The notes below the pieces were generated by a model. The model had not been told where the DNA came from. It saw only the letters and a program-made list of their open reading frames with translations, and searched no databases. The position numbers were made by a program, and so were the translations under genes. Of a DNA stretch of 64,000 bases, positions 10,762-24,637 are shown piece by piece; positions within the stretch are counted from its first letter, which is position 1; each line of letters begins with the position of its first letter. Source of the stretch: Sepiola atlantica (lineage: Eukaryota; Mollusca; Cephalopoda; Sepiida; Sepiolidae); contig OY744525.1 in the NCBI GenBank assembly GCA_963556195.1, positions 54,912,446 through 54,976,445 on the forward strand, given 5' to 3'.

Positions 10762-10763
<2 letters not shown>
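10427..10763 (+). mobile_element. U2-headed SINE-like element, family A, copy 4
   Basis: Begins with the same TTTTCTCGGCC head immediately after the duplicated target and ends at GTGGGAGTTAGA, where a TA run starts. The body has scattered substitutions relative to copy 3, so the pair is not a recent tandem duplication of one sequence. Confidence 0.86.

Positions 10764-10838
<75 letters not shown>
10764..10838. repeat. (TA)n microsatellite
   Basis: TA run directly after the SINE doublet. Confidence 0.97.
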
Positions 10839-10840
<2 letters not shown>

Positions 10841-11358
10841 CAGGACCTGAGTCCTGGCGTTGCTCGGGCAAATTGAGAATCACAAGAAAGAATCTAGGTG
10901 ATACTATTGTAAAGTATTTAATTATAAAATAATATGTTTGGGATTTCTTTTAAAATTTAAAGTGAAACAAATCTTTCGTTTACCAATTATGATTTGTTTG
11001 TTAAAATTTATTTTTTTGTAATAAAAGCCATTTTATTTCAAATAATAAACTTACTATCAGAAGAATCAAGTATTCAGGATTAAAAGTCCATGAATGACAC
11101 CAAACGCCGCTTATATAATTTTATTAAGACAACCTTTTAATTGAAAGTAAATTATTTACCAACTCTCATTGAAACAGTTAAAGTTGTTGTCTCCTTTGTA
11201 TGGGCTGCTGCTGATATTTTCTAATATTATAAAAATAACATTCTGTTCGCATAGTATTTTGAGTAACACTGGTTTAACACGTCAGAATCAAATATTAATT
11301 TGTCAGATTTTAAGCTATCGATGGAAATTTCGAGAAATAGACAAACTTCAATCTACTT

Positions 11359-11361
<3 letters not shown>
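10839..11361. other. Unassigned dispersed-repeat sequence
   Basis: Begins CAGGACCTGAGTCCTGGCG then TTGCTCGGGC, resembling the conserved terminal motif of a dispersed repeat (compare CCTAGCGTTACCCGAGG at 62774). The rest is AT-rich with no gene. Confidence 0.4.

Positions 11362-11438
<77 letters not shown>
11362..11438. repeat. (TA)n microsatellite
   Basis: Uninterrupted TA run. Confidence 0.97.
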
Positions 11439-11441
<3 letters not shown>

Positions 11442-11724
11442 TGGAATCCGTGAGAAAAGATATGCATCCATATATCCTCTCTCCAGATATGGATTAAATA
11501 GTAGGGTAGACAATACTCTCTCAAGCCTTGGTTGTACAACGTCTAAAACATAAGCCTTTCTCTGCTTATTCCAATGTGATTTTCAGACGTCCCGGACTAC
11601 TCTTTGCCACTCACGCAATTCAGTGGATGTGCAATTAAAAATTGCACAACACTTGCTTTAATATAGTCTTCCCGTGCAGGTACCCGTACAGAGTATCCAT
11701 TGTCTCCTTAGACTGAATAGAGGT

Positions 11725-11726
<2 letters not shown>
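11439..11726. other. Unassigned stretch between TA tracts
   Basis: About 290 bp bordered by TA tracts on both sides. Contains short inverted elements such as TTTTTAATTGCAC versus GTGCAATTAAAAATTGCAC. No gene recognised. Confidence 0.4.

Positions 11727-11811
<85 letters not shown>
11727..11811. repeat. (TA)n microsatellite
   Basis: Followed at once by CTGAGGAAGTTTGAAAAAC and GAAAT, a decayed hammerhead-like core with stem II but no supported stems I or III. Confidence 0.97.
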
Positions 11812-11813
<2 letters not shown>

Positions 11814-12037
11814 GAGGAAGTTTGAAAAACGAAATAAAATTTAAGACAAAATTCAATTCAACTCCTCGGATAATTTTTTAATGTTTGTATAAAAAATACA
11901 TTCTTTTTCAAAAAAGCTTTTTCTACCAGTATAAAAGGTCGGATTCATAGCCGAAATATCGGTAGCTTTAGAGATGTATCTGTGTCATTATTTTAACTAG
12001 TTAGTTGCTTATTGACTAATTCCATACACTAGCCATT

Positions 12038-12040
<3 letters not shown>
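11812..12040. other. Decayed hammerhead-family repeat
   Basis: Contains the relic core noted above and a segment (GAGATGTATCTGTGTCATTATTTTAACTAG, given in two parts: GAGATGTATCTGTGTC and ATTATTTTAACTAG) shared with 12958-12990 inside the second fold-back. Confidence 0.45.

Positions 12041-12119
<79 letters not shown>
12041..12119. repeat. (TA)n microsatellite
   Basis: Uninterrupted TA run. Confidence 0.97.
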
Positions 12120-12122
<3 letters not shown>

Positions 12123-12796
12123 GATGGAGAAAGGAGATAGGGAGGCAGAGGGATGGAAGGGAAGAGAGAGAGAGAGAGGCAAGGAGAGGGAGGGAGAAGG
12201 AGGAAAGAAAAATGTGAGGAAACAATAAGAGAGAGGGTTATATCAATGTGAGCTAGGCGTAGTGGTGTTCAAGAAGAAAGTCGTAGGTGGCTGCCGATGA
12301 GGAATGAAAGAGGATGTTGGTTGTCAACTGATTTTCTTGAACTTTTAGTTTCTTTTATAGTAAAACCAATTATTCACCTAATGAACGGTGCGCTTGCATG
12401 TGTATGCATGCTCCTGTATATATGTGTATTGTCTTTGTATTCGTGTGTTTGTGTATAGAAGTGTCGTTCAATCGACGTCAGTTTTTTTCCAGATAGCCCT
12501 CACCCCTCGAAATTCGGGAGAAGCTGGTGGGTACGTGGTTGGTTACCCGAACGGATTTCATTTCACATAAAACACTTTATTTATTCTTTATTTCCAGTTT
12601 ATATCCTCACAAATATTTGTCTATACTTGTCTTTCTTTTTGCCTTTTCTTTCTTTCTTTTTGCCTTTTCTTTCTGTCTTTCCTTGCCCTTCGGCCTGATC
12701 TTTTAGATGCGTCTCCGCATTTACATGAGGGAATGTTCTTTTTGGTCTGTCTGTCACGCTTAAACTGTTGGGATCTTTTGTAGAATAAGCCCATCG

Positions 12797-12800
<4 letters not shown>
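12120..12800. other. Unassigned non-coding stretch
   Basis: Purine-rich at 12120-12235, then mixed sequence with TTTCTTTCTTT repeats near 12640-12680. No gene recognised. Confidence 0.45.

Positions 12801-12848
<48 letters not shown>
12801..12848. repeat. (TA)n microsatellite
   Basis: Left border of the second fold-back. Confidence 0.97.
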
Positions 12849-12851
<3 letters not shown>

Positions 12852-13222
12852 TTTTATTTATACAAACATTATTGGTTACATATGTGCATACATGTTTCGG
12901 TTGCACTCTTCGCAGAGAGTCAACCTCGTCAGACCAAGGATTCAGAGTAATGCTGAAGAGATGTATCTGTGTCATTATTTTAACTAGTTAGTAGCTTATT
13001 GACTAATTCCACTAAACTAGACTAATTATTGACTCTGAATTCTTGGTCTGACGAGGTTGACTCTCTGCGAAGAGTGCAACCGAAACATGTATGCACATAT
13101 GTAACCAATAATGTTTGTATAAATAAAAGAAATATACTTATAAACAGCTCTGCTTGTTATTGAGCACTTTTTATAAACACTTGAGTTTCAACAGGTTTAC
13201 ATCTACAGAAACTAATACATGT

Positions 13223-13227
<5 letters not shown>
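12849..13227. mobile_element. TA-flanked fold-back, hammerhead-core family, copy 2
   Basis: Arms of about 105 bp (12849-12950 and 13025-13135) are inverted repeats around a loop of about 75 bp. The unit continues with GAGCACTTTTTATAAACACT and ends ACATCTACAGAAACT before a TA run. It is the paralogue of 9779-10044 and carries an empty site for the SINE doublet. Each arm has CTGACGA, a paired GGTTG/CAACC stem II, and GAAAC followed by ACATGT. Confidence 0.75.
13049..13091 (+). ncRNA. Hammerhead core with clean stem II, stem I not supported
   Basis: CTGACGA, then GGTTG...CAACC directly abutting the core with an inner ACTCT/AGAGT helix, then GAAAC and the palindrome ACATGT. The flanking bases do not form stem I. 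Best read as a diverged relative of the other motifs. Confidence 0.42.

Positions 13228-13269
<42 letters not shown>
13228..13269. repeat. (TA)n microsatellite
   Basis: Right border of the second fold-back. Confidence 0.97.
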
Positions 13270-13271
<2 letters not shown>

Positions 13272-13435
13272 GAACAATAAAATAAAAGTATAATGTATAT
13301 CTTTAAAATAGAACCTATCATGGAAAAGATGTGATGCTCGATATACGAGATAGAGCAATTATATAGATAATTTAAGGATGAGAATAAAAGTTTAAAAAAA
13401 TACAAAATGTATTACATCTTCACTTGTTCAAAACA

Positions 13436-13560
13436 AGGGATTTATTTTTCTTAAAACCATGGCTTTTCGAAGAATTGTATTCTCATCATCAGAGGAATAC
13501 AGATGAATAAGTTGGTAAGAGAATTATCAAAGTCAAAGTTTGAAAAAGATTAAAAAGATA
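13436..13560 (-). repeat. Dispersed repeat related to 230-350
   Basis: Reverse-strand relative of the repeat at the window start; it carries the hammerhead motif annotated next. Confidence 0.65.
13448..13497 (-). ncRNA. Hammerhead ribozyme motif
   Basis: On the minus strand: core CTGATGA (plus coordinates 13486-13492). Stem II is GAGAAT with ATTCTT around an ACA loop, next to one T/C mismatch. GAAA is at 13465-13468. Stem III is the 12-base near-palindrome AAGCCATGGTTT. The cleavage base is T. Stem I pairs at four of five positions. The homologue at 302-348 has the same architecture with different stem III bases, suggesting that pairing has been maintained. Confidence 0.62.
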
Positions 13561-13691
13561 AAATATTATTTGATAAAAAAATGTTAAAGGTGGAAATAAG
13601 TTGAGAGTGTCCAATGCAAAATAAATTAATTGAAAAAAAAGTTCACCGTAAAAGGCGTCAATGGAAAAACAGAAGCAAGTTCAATAGTGGT

Positions 13692-13698
<7 letters not shown>

Positions 13699-13759
<61 letters not shown>

Positions 13760-13760
13760 T
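13699..13760. repeat. (TA)n(GA)n compound microsatellite
   Basis: TA to about 13726, then GA/AAAG repeats. Confidence 0.95.
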
Positions 13761-14658
13761 ATCTAAATTCGAAAATTCGAAAGTGTTTTCAATTTATCCG
13801 AACTATATTTATATCACAACACCCTAGATTTATTTAATTCAATTATACATAACAATACTTTCAAATCCTCTATTTATATATACTGAACTGGAATATACGC
13901 ACTCATCTAGATGCTTCATTTGCATAATAATTTTACAAACACTTCCTAATAAATGAAGCTTCTACACGAGTAATATTTAATTTGCATCTCCAGTTTCGTT
14001 ATATATACACAATAGTTTTCTTCTTATTATATTATATCCGATGATATTATTATTATTAGCAGTAGTAGTAATATTAATTACAGCGATTTAATGAAAACGT
14101 TTTACATTCAAAATTATTATTTTGAAATTTGAATAACTTCCGGTAACGTTTATATACGTGTACGTTTACACGAACCAACAACTGAGATTTCCCTGTAAAT
14201 TATTTCTTTGAAAAATACATACTGCATTTAACACAATAAAAAAGTTTTTCTTTTAATAATTAAGGTATTCGGCCATAACATTATTTAATTTCATTATAAA
14301 TCTGAGGACTTTTAAATATAAAAACAATTGCTTTAAAACTTACGGAAAATAGCGGAAGTCGTGTTACTTTGGCGTGGCCACAATTAAATATATGCTTTAT
14401 TTTTAAACTTAAATGTGTCGTTTTTATTGTTGGCGGTGGTGGTGATAAGTATTACATTTGAAAAACAAAACAAAAATGAAACCCGCCTCATCCTCTCATG
14501 TTTTAAATTAAAAAATAAATTAATATTAAAAAAAATATTCATTAATTTTTTTTTCTGCCTTCTAAGTGAATAAACGCGAAATTTTTGTCCATCTATCCGA
14601 ACTATATTGATATCAAAACACTTTATTTTAAAACTAAATTTGTTGTTGGTGATGGTAG

Positions 14659-14710
<52 letters not shown>

Positions 14711-15175
14711 AACAACCATTACATTTGCAAGAAAAAAGAAAATTACAAAAAATATAAATAAAAAATAGTTTTATATTTAAAAAAATCTTCATTAAGCTTT
14801 TTTTTCTGTCTTTAATAATGAAATATATAATTGTTTAATTTGACCACTTGACATTCCGCTTCTTCATTAATTCCTTTCATTATATAACCAGTTTTTAATG
14901 GAGAATTATTTTTATGCATATACAAAATCAAATTCCTTCACTTTTAAATTCGAAAATACCATATAAATAAACATTTTTTCCTAATTAAGAAAATGTGACT
15001 ATGTTCATAGACAGTAAAATTCCTTAACATTTGAATATATCAAATAACACCATGACAATCATCTTTTTTGTTGTTTTTCACAAAATAACCAAAATCTAAA
15101 GTGAAATTATTTTTCTTTGTTTTCCTATAAATAAGACTACAGCTAGATTAATTGCTGTCTGGAAGGCGGATAGTT
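13761..15175. other. Unassigned AT-rich stretch
   Basis: Contains an ATG/GAT triplet run at about 14660-14710, and an imperfect internal duplication: ATCCGAACTATATT occurs at about 13796 and 14596. No gene or element recognised. Confidence 0.45.
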
Positions 15176-15240
15176 TACATACATACATAAATACATACAT
15201 ACATACATACATACATACATACATACATACATACATACAT
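15176..15240. repeat. (TACA)n tetranucleotide microsatellite
   Basis: Repeated ACAT units; the minus frame gives a MYVCMYVC artefact. Confidence 0.96.
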
Positions 15241-15395
15241 GAATTTTCAATATTTACTTCAACAGTGCTCAATACGTGAGTACAGTATGAAACTATATTT
15301 ATGGTAATTTCGTTAGCCTGACGATTTCCTGCGGGGTCAAAGTAAAACGCCTCTGTGTAGCTTAACTTAATTTCCACAAATATTTTTTCATACTT

Positions 15396-15398
<3 letters not shown>
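15241..15398. repeat. Dispersed repeat shared with 34690-34800
   Basis: Shares GCCTCTGTGTAGCTTAA, CAGTGCTCRATACG and the TTCAATATTTACTTCAAC segment (inverted at 34770) with the second locus. A decayed CTGACGA core is present at about 15319. Confidence 0.6.

Positions 15399-15436
<38 letters not shown>
15399..15436. repeat. (TA)n microsatellite
   Basis: Left border of the hammerhead element at 15437-15689. Confidence 0.97.
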
Positions 15437-18440
<3,004 letters not shown>

Positions 18441-18457
18441 TCTGGATGATTAGAAAT

Positions 18458-18497
18458 CATTTGATATTTCGAGAGACGAATCCTCTCATCAAAAATA
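18458..18497 (-). ncRNA. Variant hammerhead motif with U at core position 3
   Basis: Minus strand: TTGATGA core, stem II GAG/CTC, GAAA, ATAT palindromic stem III, C17, and stem I TTTAT with AAATG positions pairing at five sites (one G-U). The consensus C3 is T while G8 is retained, giving a U-G wobble. It is the same repeat family as 52572-52620. Confidence 0.5.
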
Positions 18498-18500
18498 GAC

Positions 18501-18812
18501 ACCAAAGAAAAGTTCGACTGTGTGGTGTTCGGCAAGATGGATGTCGGAAAGTAGAGGTCAAAACAGGATCAGTCCCACAGGTGAGGATGGGAGTGCCGCA
18601 GTAAATAATACATCAATAAATTATAATATTCTATCTTACACATAGATATGGTGTTCAAATAATAAGTGTGTAATATCAATTTAATCAACTGGATATTATA
18701 TAGTCAGTAAATACTGTTTTTTTGCAATAATTTACTTTTATTTATTTACTTATATTTATTATCATTTTTTGGTTATCGTATATTCAAGTAAGATTATTAT
18801 TTAATTATTGAA
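18501..18812. other. Unassigned AT-rich stretch
   Basis: No gene or repeat recognised before the satellite array. Confidence 0.4.
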
Positions 18813-20414
18813 TGATATTTATAGCCTATATCTAATTTCACCGAAGTGGATGAAACTAATTCAAATTCAAATGAAAATTAGACTGATTCTAATTAAAGGA
18901 TATTTATAGCCTATATCTAATTTCACCGAAGTGGATGAAACTAATTCAAATTCAAATGAAAATTAGACTGATTCTAATTAAAGGATATTTATAGCCTATA
19001 TCTAATTTCACCGAAGTGGATGAAACTAATTCAAATTCAAATGAAAATTAGACTGATTCTAATTAAAGGATATTTATAGCCTATATCTAATTTCACCGAA
19101 GTGGATGAAACTAATTCAAATTCAAATGAAAATTAGACTGATTCTAATTAAAGGATATTTATAGCCTATATCTAATTTCACCGAAGTGGATGAAAGTAAT
19201 TCAAATTCAAATGAAAATTAGACTGATTCTAATTAAAGGATATTTATAGCCTATATCTAATTTCACCGAAGTGGATGAAACTAATTCAAATTCAAATGAA
19301 AATTAGACTGATTCTAATTAAAGGATATTTATAGCCTATATCAAATTTCACAGAAGTGGATGAAACTAATTCAAATTCAAATGAAAATTAGACTGATTCT
19401 AATTAAAGGATATTTATAGCCTATATCTAATTTCACCGAAGTGGATGAAACTAATTCAAATTCAAATGAAAATTAGACTGATTCTAATTAAAGGATATTT
19501 ATAGCCTATATCTAATTTCACCGAAGTGGATGAAACTAATTCAAATTCAAATGAAAATTAGACTGATTCTAATTAAAGGATATTTATAGCCTATATCTAA
19601 TTTCACCGAAGTGGATGAAACTAATTCAAATTCAAATGAAAATTAGACTGATTCTAATTAAAGGATATTTATAGCCTATTTCTAATTTCACCGAAGTGGA
19701 TGAAACTAATTCAAATTCAAATGAAAATTAGACTGATTCTAATTAAAGGATATTTATAGCCTATATCAAATTTCACCGAAGTGGATGAAACTAATTCAAA
19801 TTCAAATGAAAATTAGACTGATTCTAATTAAAGGATATTTATAGCCTATATCTAATTTCACCGAAGTGGATGAAACTAATTCAAATTCAAATGAAAATTA
19901 GACTGATTCTAATTAAAGGATATTTATAGCCTATATCTAATTTCACCGAAGTGGATGAAACTAATTCAAATTCAAATGAAAATTAGACTGATTCTAATTA
20001 AAGGATATTTATAGCCTATATCTAATTTCACCGAAGTGGATGAAACTAATTCAAATTCAAATGAAAATTAGACTGATTCTAATTAAAGGATATTTATAGC
20101 CTATATCTAATTTCACCGAAGTGGATGAAACTAATTCAAATTCAAATGAAAATTAGACTGATTCTAATTAAAGGATATTTATAGCCTATATCAAATTTCA
20201 CCGAAGTGGATGAAACTAATTCAAATTCAAATGAAAATTAGACTGATTCTAATTAAAGGATATTTATAGCCTATATCAAATTTCACCGAAGTGGATGAAA
20301 CTAATTCAAATTCAAATGAAAATTAGACTGATTCTAATTAAAGGATATTTATAGCCTATATCTAATTTCACCGAAGTGGATGAAACTAATTCAAATTCAA
20401 ATGAAAATTAGACT
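18813..20414. repeat. 85-bp satellite array, about 19 copies
   Basis: Unit starts recur exactly every 85 bases (18813, 18898, 18983 ... 20343). The unit runs from GATATTTATAGCC through TTTCACCGAAGTGGATGAAA and ends GACTGATTCTAATTAAAG; the last copy stops at GACTT. Copies are almost identical, with rare changes: CTATATCTAAT to CTATATCAAAT, ACCGAAG to ACAGAAG, AAACTAA to AAAGTAA. The unit contains TTTCA...TGAAA and CTAATT...AATTAG inverted segments. No spacer variation, so it is not a CRISPR array. Every strand and frame has stops. Confidence 0.98.
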
Positions 20415-21540
20415 TACTAAAAATAAAACTTTAAATCTCAACCGTAAAACAGTGAAAAGTGTAGGGGGGAATAACTTTCAGTGGGACTTATTGTAAATCT
20501 TAATATATCAGATTTTGGGTATTTGATTTCAAATCTTCAATTTCAATCTAAATTCAAAATAAATTTAATATCATGTTGGACTTGAAACAGAAGTCTGTGG
20601 TTTAGGGATAGCTGCTTGAAATTAATTCTAGTTCTAGAGATTCCGTCGCCAAAAATCAATACACTTATGTATCTCACCGAGCACACACTTAAAGGCGAGT
20701 TCGGTATATGTAGAAATAAAAAACAAAATTTGAATTTTTATTTATTTATTTATTTCTATATATTTGATGGGGGGTGTAAGTTGATTACTTAATTAATTAA
20801 TATAGGGAATGTGGAGAATTATTGTAATAGGACAACAGGAGTAAAATGAAATAGGTTTTTCATCACCATTAGGGGTTGATGGTTTTGGGGTTGGGACTCC
20901 TCCTGTAACAGAGGATACATGGAAATGGAGTATATATAAATTGAATAAAGTCTTAAATATTAGATGAGAGGGATAATTGATTAATTAATAATACAGGGAA
21001 TGGGACATTATTGTAATAGGACAATAGGAATAAAATAAAATAAGGTGGGGTGTCTTTATCGTTAGGGGTTGGTTACTCCTCCTTTGACAAAGGGTATACG
21101 AAGATAGAGAAGAAATTAAATTGAATAAAGTCTCAGTGGAAAACAGGTTAGGAAAGTGAAGTGGATAACACTTAAATTCAATAAATATAAGTATAACAAG
21201 TAAAAATGGTGTGTCTGAGCGAGTATGAGTAAGTCATTTGCATTATTGGTGTCTATAGTAGTAGTAGAGATGGCCCAGTATAGAAGATCAGCAAATATAA
21301 CGTATTAAAGTAGGTGAATTCAGAATACAAGTGGATGTTGAATACGATAGTTGGTCAGTTAGTGAGAGGGTAGATTATATAATGAAGAGTGAATTGAGAT
21401 AGTGACGGAGGTTAATCGAAGGGTAATGTCTTGAGATAAGTATAAATTCCGTGATTCTTAGGCCCCCAATATTTCTAACAGAGATGCGGATGTTGCTTGG
21501 TGTAGTATTGCATAGGATGGTGTGTTTGTAGAAGGAGGAT
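20415..21540. repeat. Diverged tandem pair and unassigned flank
   Basis: Two related blocks of about 180-200 bp follow one another (about 20780-20960 and 20975-21140). Each runs ATTGTAATAGGACAA, AGGGGTTG, ACTCCTCC, then AATTGAATAAAGTCT. The remainder to 21540 is minus-strand PLE-like but too decayed to translate securely. Confidence 0.6.
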
Positions 21541-22000
21541 ATACGGGCGTTTATGTGTTCCTAGATGCGTAGGTGCAACGGTCTTGCGGTGCTTCTTATA
21601 CAGAAGCTATTGCACTTGGTGCATTGTAGGTTGTATACACAATTTGTGCAGGCGCACAGTCCGGTGTTAGCGATAGGGTAATTGGCCAGGGAGCAGGGAT
21701 CGGGTGTGATTACTGTGTCTTTTAGATAGGTGCTGGCGCAAGGAGGTTCCGGTGTTAGTGAGTTGAATGTCAAGGTTTTCGTTGTGGATGGCCTTGCGAA
21801 TGGCAGTAGTGATTTTATCACTAAGGAAAGCAGGTATAAGAGAGGGTGCGGTGTCTGTGTTTTGGTCTTATTTAGGTGGGCTATAGTGGAAGTGGGGTAG
21901 CCGTTAGTTAGTAAGGCTTGATGTAAGTCATTGGTGTGTGCTATTTAGTTGGCAGTAGAGGAGCATTTGTTATGTATGCGAATAATTTCATCCGCATCTC
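21541..22000 (-). pseudogene. Penelope-like element C-terminal (GIY-YIG region) remnant
   Basis: The minus frame contains CVYNLQCTKCNSFCIRSTAR followed by PLHLRI, a stop and EHINARI. This matches the layout of the PLE-linked GIY-YIG nuclease region, where a VY..QC..C segment precedes an YIG...RPLH motif and an EH motif. Here the YIG block reads CIRST, so it is altered, and an in-frame stop splits the end. The preceding CxxC-type segment (CACTNC) fits the upstream Cys cluster. Non-functional. The family match is from recall of conserved motifs. Confidence 0.68.
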
Positions 22001-22074
22001 TGAATAATTTCATTGTGGGCGTAACTTAATTTACCTTTAAGGGGTAAGGCGGACTTAAAATGTATAAAAGATTT

Positions 22075-22215
22075 TCGCAGGCAGGGATAGGACAATCGAA
22101 CACCCCAACGATTCTAGCTCACTCTCACTCCTTGACTTCAACCTCAATATAACTGAAGATTGTTCCATACATACCAAATTCTACAGGAAACCTGTCTGCA
22201 AAAAATCACTACTGC
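22075..22215 (+). pseudogene. Penelope-like reverse transcriptase fragment
   Basis: The plus frame reads LLDFNLNITEDCSIHTKFYR then KPVCKK before a stop. PLE reverse transcriptases have an FLDL..I....T..YRKP segment at this position. It lies opposite in strand to the neighbouring GIY-YIG remnant, so the two come from different or rearranged insertions. Confidence 0.62.
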
Positions 22216-22955
22216 CGTTATTTTAAATTAATTGATATTCTCTTATTAACAGTCAATATTTGTTGATAATATTCAAGAAAAACTTACCTACTAGGTACAA
22301 TTTTATTCAACATTTCTCCATTCTTTTCCCAACACCGTTATTTATTGTCCAGGCGTTGCGCAAGAAAATTGACGAAACAAAAAATCGCAACTCCCAGATA
22401 TAAATTGATCGGAAAGAACCGAAAAAACCCTTATCACCTAAATGCATCCCTATGTCCCCCCCTTCTTCCCCCTCTTCCTCATCATCTAATTGTGATAGTG
22501 TCACGGATCCCCCTGACTCTCTCGCACCACCTCGCTCCGCCCTCCATCACGATACTACTACTTATGTAGTACATAACAATCATCCAGGTTATTAAAAATA
22601 TATGCGTAAAGTGAACTATATATTTTAGTAAGATGAACACAAGAATTGAATAGTAATCAGTAAAACATAGATCAAAATTAGATTCAAAGAAAAGTTAACT
22701 TTATATACTTACGAACAACAAACAGAACTACACTAACTTATCCGACCACGAATTCACTGAACATGAAAAATAATTCCTTAATCAGTGATCCAATTGTTAT
22801 TTATTTGGTCGATACAATCACAAAAGTAAAAAGACTCCAGTCTATTATTTAAAAACTAGCAAATAAACAAAGAACACGCCCGGAATTAAGGTTCTTCTCA
22901 AAGCTAAAGCCATAAAAAACAGGTATAATAAAAACAAAGATTCATCAAACTCTTA
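22216..22955. other. Unassigned stretch
   Basis: Mixed sequence with a C/T-rich patch at 22455-22550; AT-rich afterwards. Probably old PLE-derived sequence towards the right, but nothing translates securely. Confidence 0.4.
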
Positions 22956-22959
22956 ACTT

Positions 22960-23250
22960 ACAATTAAAAAAAAGCTTTTGACAAACTTCGAAACCACCCA
23001 AATATTATCATGTAAAAAAACTGATGAAAGAAACTTATATGTAGCACTTAACAAATCTGACCACTTGACAAAAATTATAAACAATTTTGGACGACCACAG
23101 TGAATCTTTTAAAAGTTAGCAAAACATCCACTAATCAACTAAAGACACAGGTTAACAAACTTATTACTGTTAATAATGGTGCAATTGATAACCATACACT
23201 CCATAAAATAATTGGGGGTTTGTTACGTCTAGATGTTTATATGTTATCGG
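22960..23250 (+). pseudogene. Penelope-like RT N-terminal fragment, left of hAT insertion
   Basis: The plus frame reads LTNFETTQILSCKKTDERNL then YVALNKSDHLTKI, resembling the PLE segment in which a conserved KADKG-type motif precedes VVLNKSDY. After a frame change, LLKVSKTSTNQLKTQVNKLI continues. The RT core itself appears only beyond the hAT, at 31130 onwards on the same strand, so the two parts are probably one PLE interrupted by later insertions. Decayed by stops and frameshifts. Confidence 0.6.
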
Positions 23251-23402
23251 TTTATTTACAACTCAAAAAATGAAGGAAGGACGAAGTAGAACCTTTAACA
23301 AATTTATTAAACAAAAACATCGATTAAATTTAAATGTAGAAAACCGATGAATGCGAGATGCTTGTTTGATCGTGAGAGCCGTTTTGTTTACTTTTCAACT
23401 GT

Positions 23403-23410
23403 CATGGAAG
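23403..23410. repeat. hAT 8-bp target-site duplication, left
   Basis: CATGGAAG, identical to 30869-30876. An 8-bp duplication is diagnostic of the hAT superfamily. Confidence 0.93.
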
Positions 23411-23425
23411 CAGTGGCGTAGCTAG
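23411..23425 (+). repeat. hAT terminal inverted repeat, left
   Basis: CAGTGGCGTAGCTAG; 14 of 15 bases match the reversed right end, the third base differing. Confidence 0.92.
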
Positions 23426-23861
23426 ACCTTTTGCCGCCCGGGGCGGTAGTAAAATTTGCCGCCCCCCCCCGGCATTTGGGTGCCCGGAAAATTCGTCCAT
23501 GGATAATTCGCCCATGGATAATTCGTCCATGGAAAATTTTTTGCTAGGTAGGAAAACTGGTCCATTATTATTAAGTTAACATTATTCTTAATTTTCATAC
23601 CTTGCGAAAATTAGTTCTACGGTATCTAATTTTCCTAAATTCAATTAAATTAAAATTAAAATATGAAAACTGATTTTTAATATTTTTTATTCATTTGAGA
23701 TTTTATCTGTTTTCCTTTTGTTTTAAGTAGATGGTGGGGGTTGCCCGGGGTGATTTTGTCCGAAAATGGCAAACGGCCGTAAGCGAATATAGCAATGGTC
23801 TTGTTTAAAATTAGATCTTGTGTACAATTAGAGCTGAGGTCGGTTTGGCAACGACTGCCGA

Positions 23862-24082
23862 TTGTTCCCATTTACTTGCCTCTCCACGAGGGCAGAGTTA
23901 GACACAAGGCCGGTTTTTAATGTGGGGAAAATCCAGCTCCACAAAAAGGGGCACTCTGGATAGGAACAAAAATAAAAATTCTCAGTCATGAACGATTTCC
24001 CCATACTGACCGACGACAGAAAAGGAGAAGTGTATCATTAGAACAGATACTACACTGTGATATCAGCCCAAAGGCTGCTAAT
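23862..24082 (-). mobile_element. U2-headed SINE-like element, family B, copy 1
   Basis: Read on the minus strand: a U2-like head (CCTTTGGGCTGATATC, then GTAGTATCTGTTC), then a body distinct from family A (GGTCAGTATGGGGAAATC, CAGAGTGCCCC, AGCTGGATTTTCCCCAC, AAAAACCGGCCTTGTG) and a GGCAAGTAAATGGGAAC 3' end. Inserted inside the 5' region of the hAT. Confidence 0.78.
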
Positions 24083-24241
24083 TGTTGTTAAAATATTTCT
24101 CCCTCGCTCTCTCAGATGATCGGATTTCGTTCCTAGCTGGAAGTAGTTGCTAAAGTCTAGCCGCACCGATGAGCTGTAAACAGCGAAACAGTCCTGTGTG
24201 TGAATGACTATTATACACACACACACATATATATACATGTA

Positions 24242-24326
24242 ATTTAATTTAATTATGTTTTTACGTGCATAACATTTATTTTAGTTTATTTTATTTTATG
24301 CACGTAAAAACATAATTAAATTAAAT
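24242..24326. repeat. Perfect 31-bp inverted repeat, 23-bp loop
   Basis: Arms 24242-24272 and 24296-24326 are exact reverse complements (TTTTTACGTGCATAA at the inner edge). Could be a young fold-back end or a short palindromic insertion. Confidence 0.93.
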
Positions 24327-24470
24327 GCGTCCAAAAAGTTAGGGCGATTCATTCATATAATAATATGAATAATAAAGAGCTTATAGCTAAGGTTGCGAAT
24401 GTATAAAAATATATAAAAAATGTAAACAAACGCTTATCGCGGAACAAACGCCAATAACAAAAAAATCTTA

Positions 24471-24473
<3 letters not shown>

Positions 24474-24554
<81 letters not shown>
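24474..24554. repeat. (TA)n microsatellite
   Basis: TA run within the hAT 5' region. Confidence 0.97.
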
Positions 24555-24556
<2 letters not shown>

Positions 24557-24637
24557 TGGATGTATATATATCATGTAATATTAATCGAATATTTATTAAA
24601 ATGAAAATTAAGAGAAGTAAATCGAATTAACAATTTC

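Noticed and set aside
12870..13091. Functional hammerheads in the 12849 fold-back
   Set aside because: Core and stem II are good, but no stem I pairing could be found on either arm, so only a core-like motif is claimed.
18813..20414. Possible CRISPR-like array
   Set aside because: Unit is 85 bp with no unique spacers, no cas genes, and a eukaryotic setting; it is a satellite.
21080..21105. TTTGACAAAGGG as another U3-A8 hammerhead variant
   Set aside because: The required GAAA and stems II and III do not follow; only the core-like letters match.
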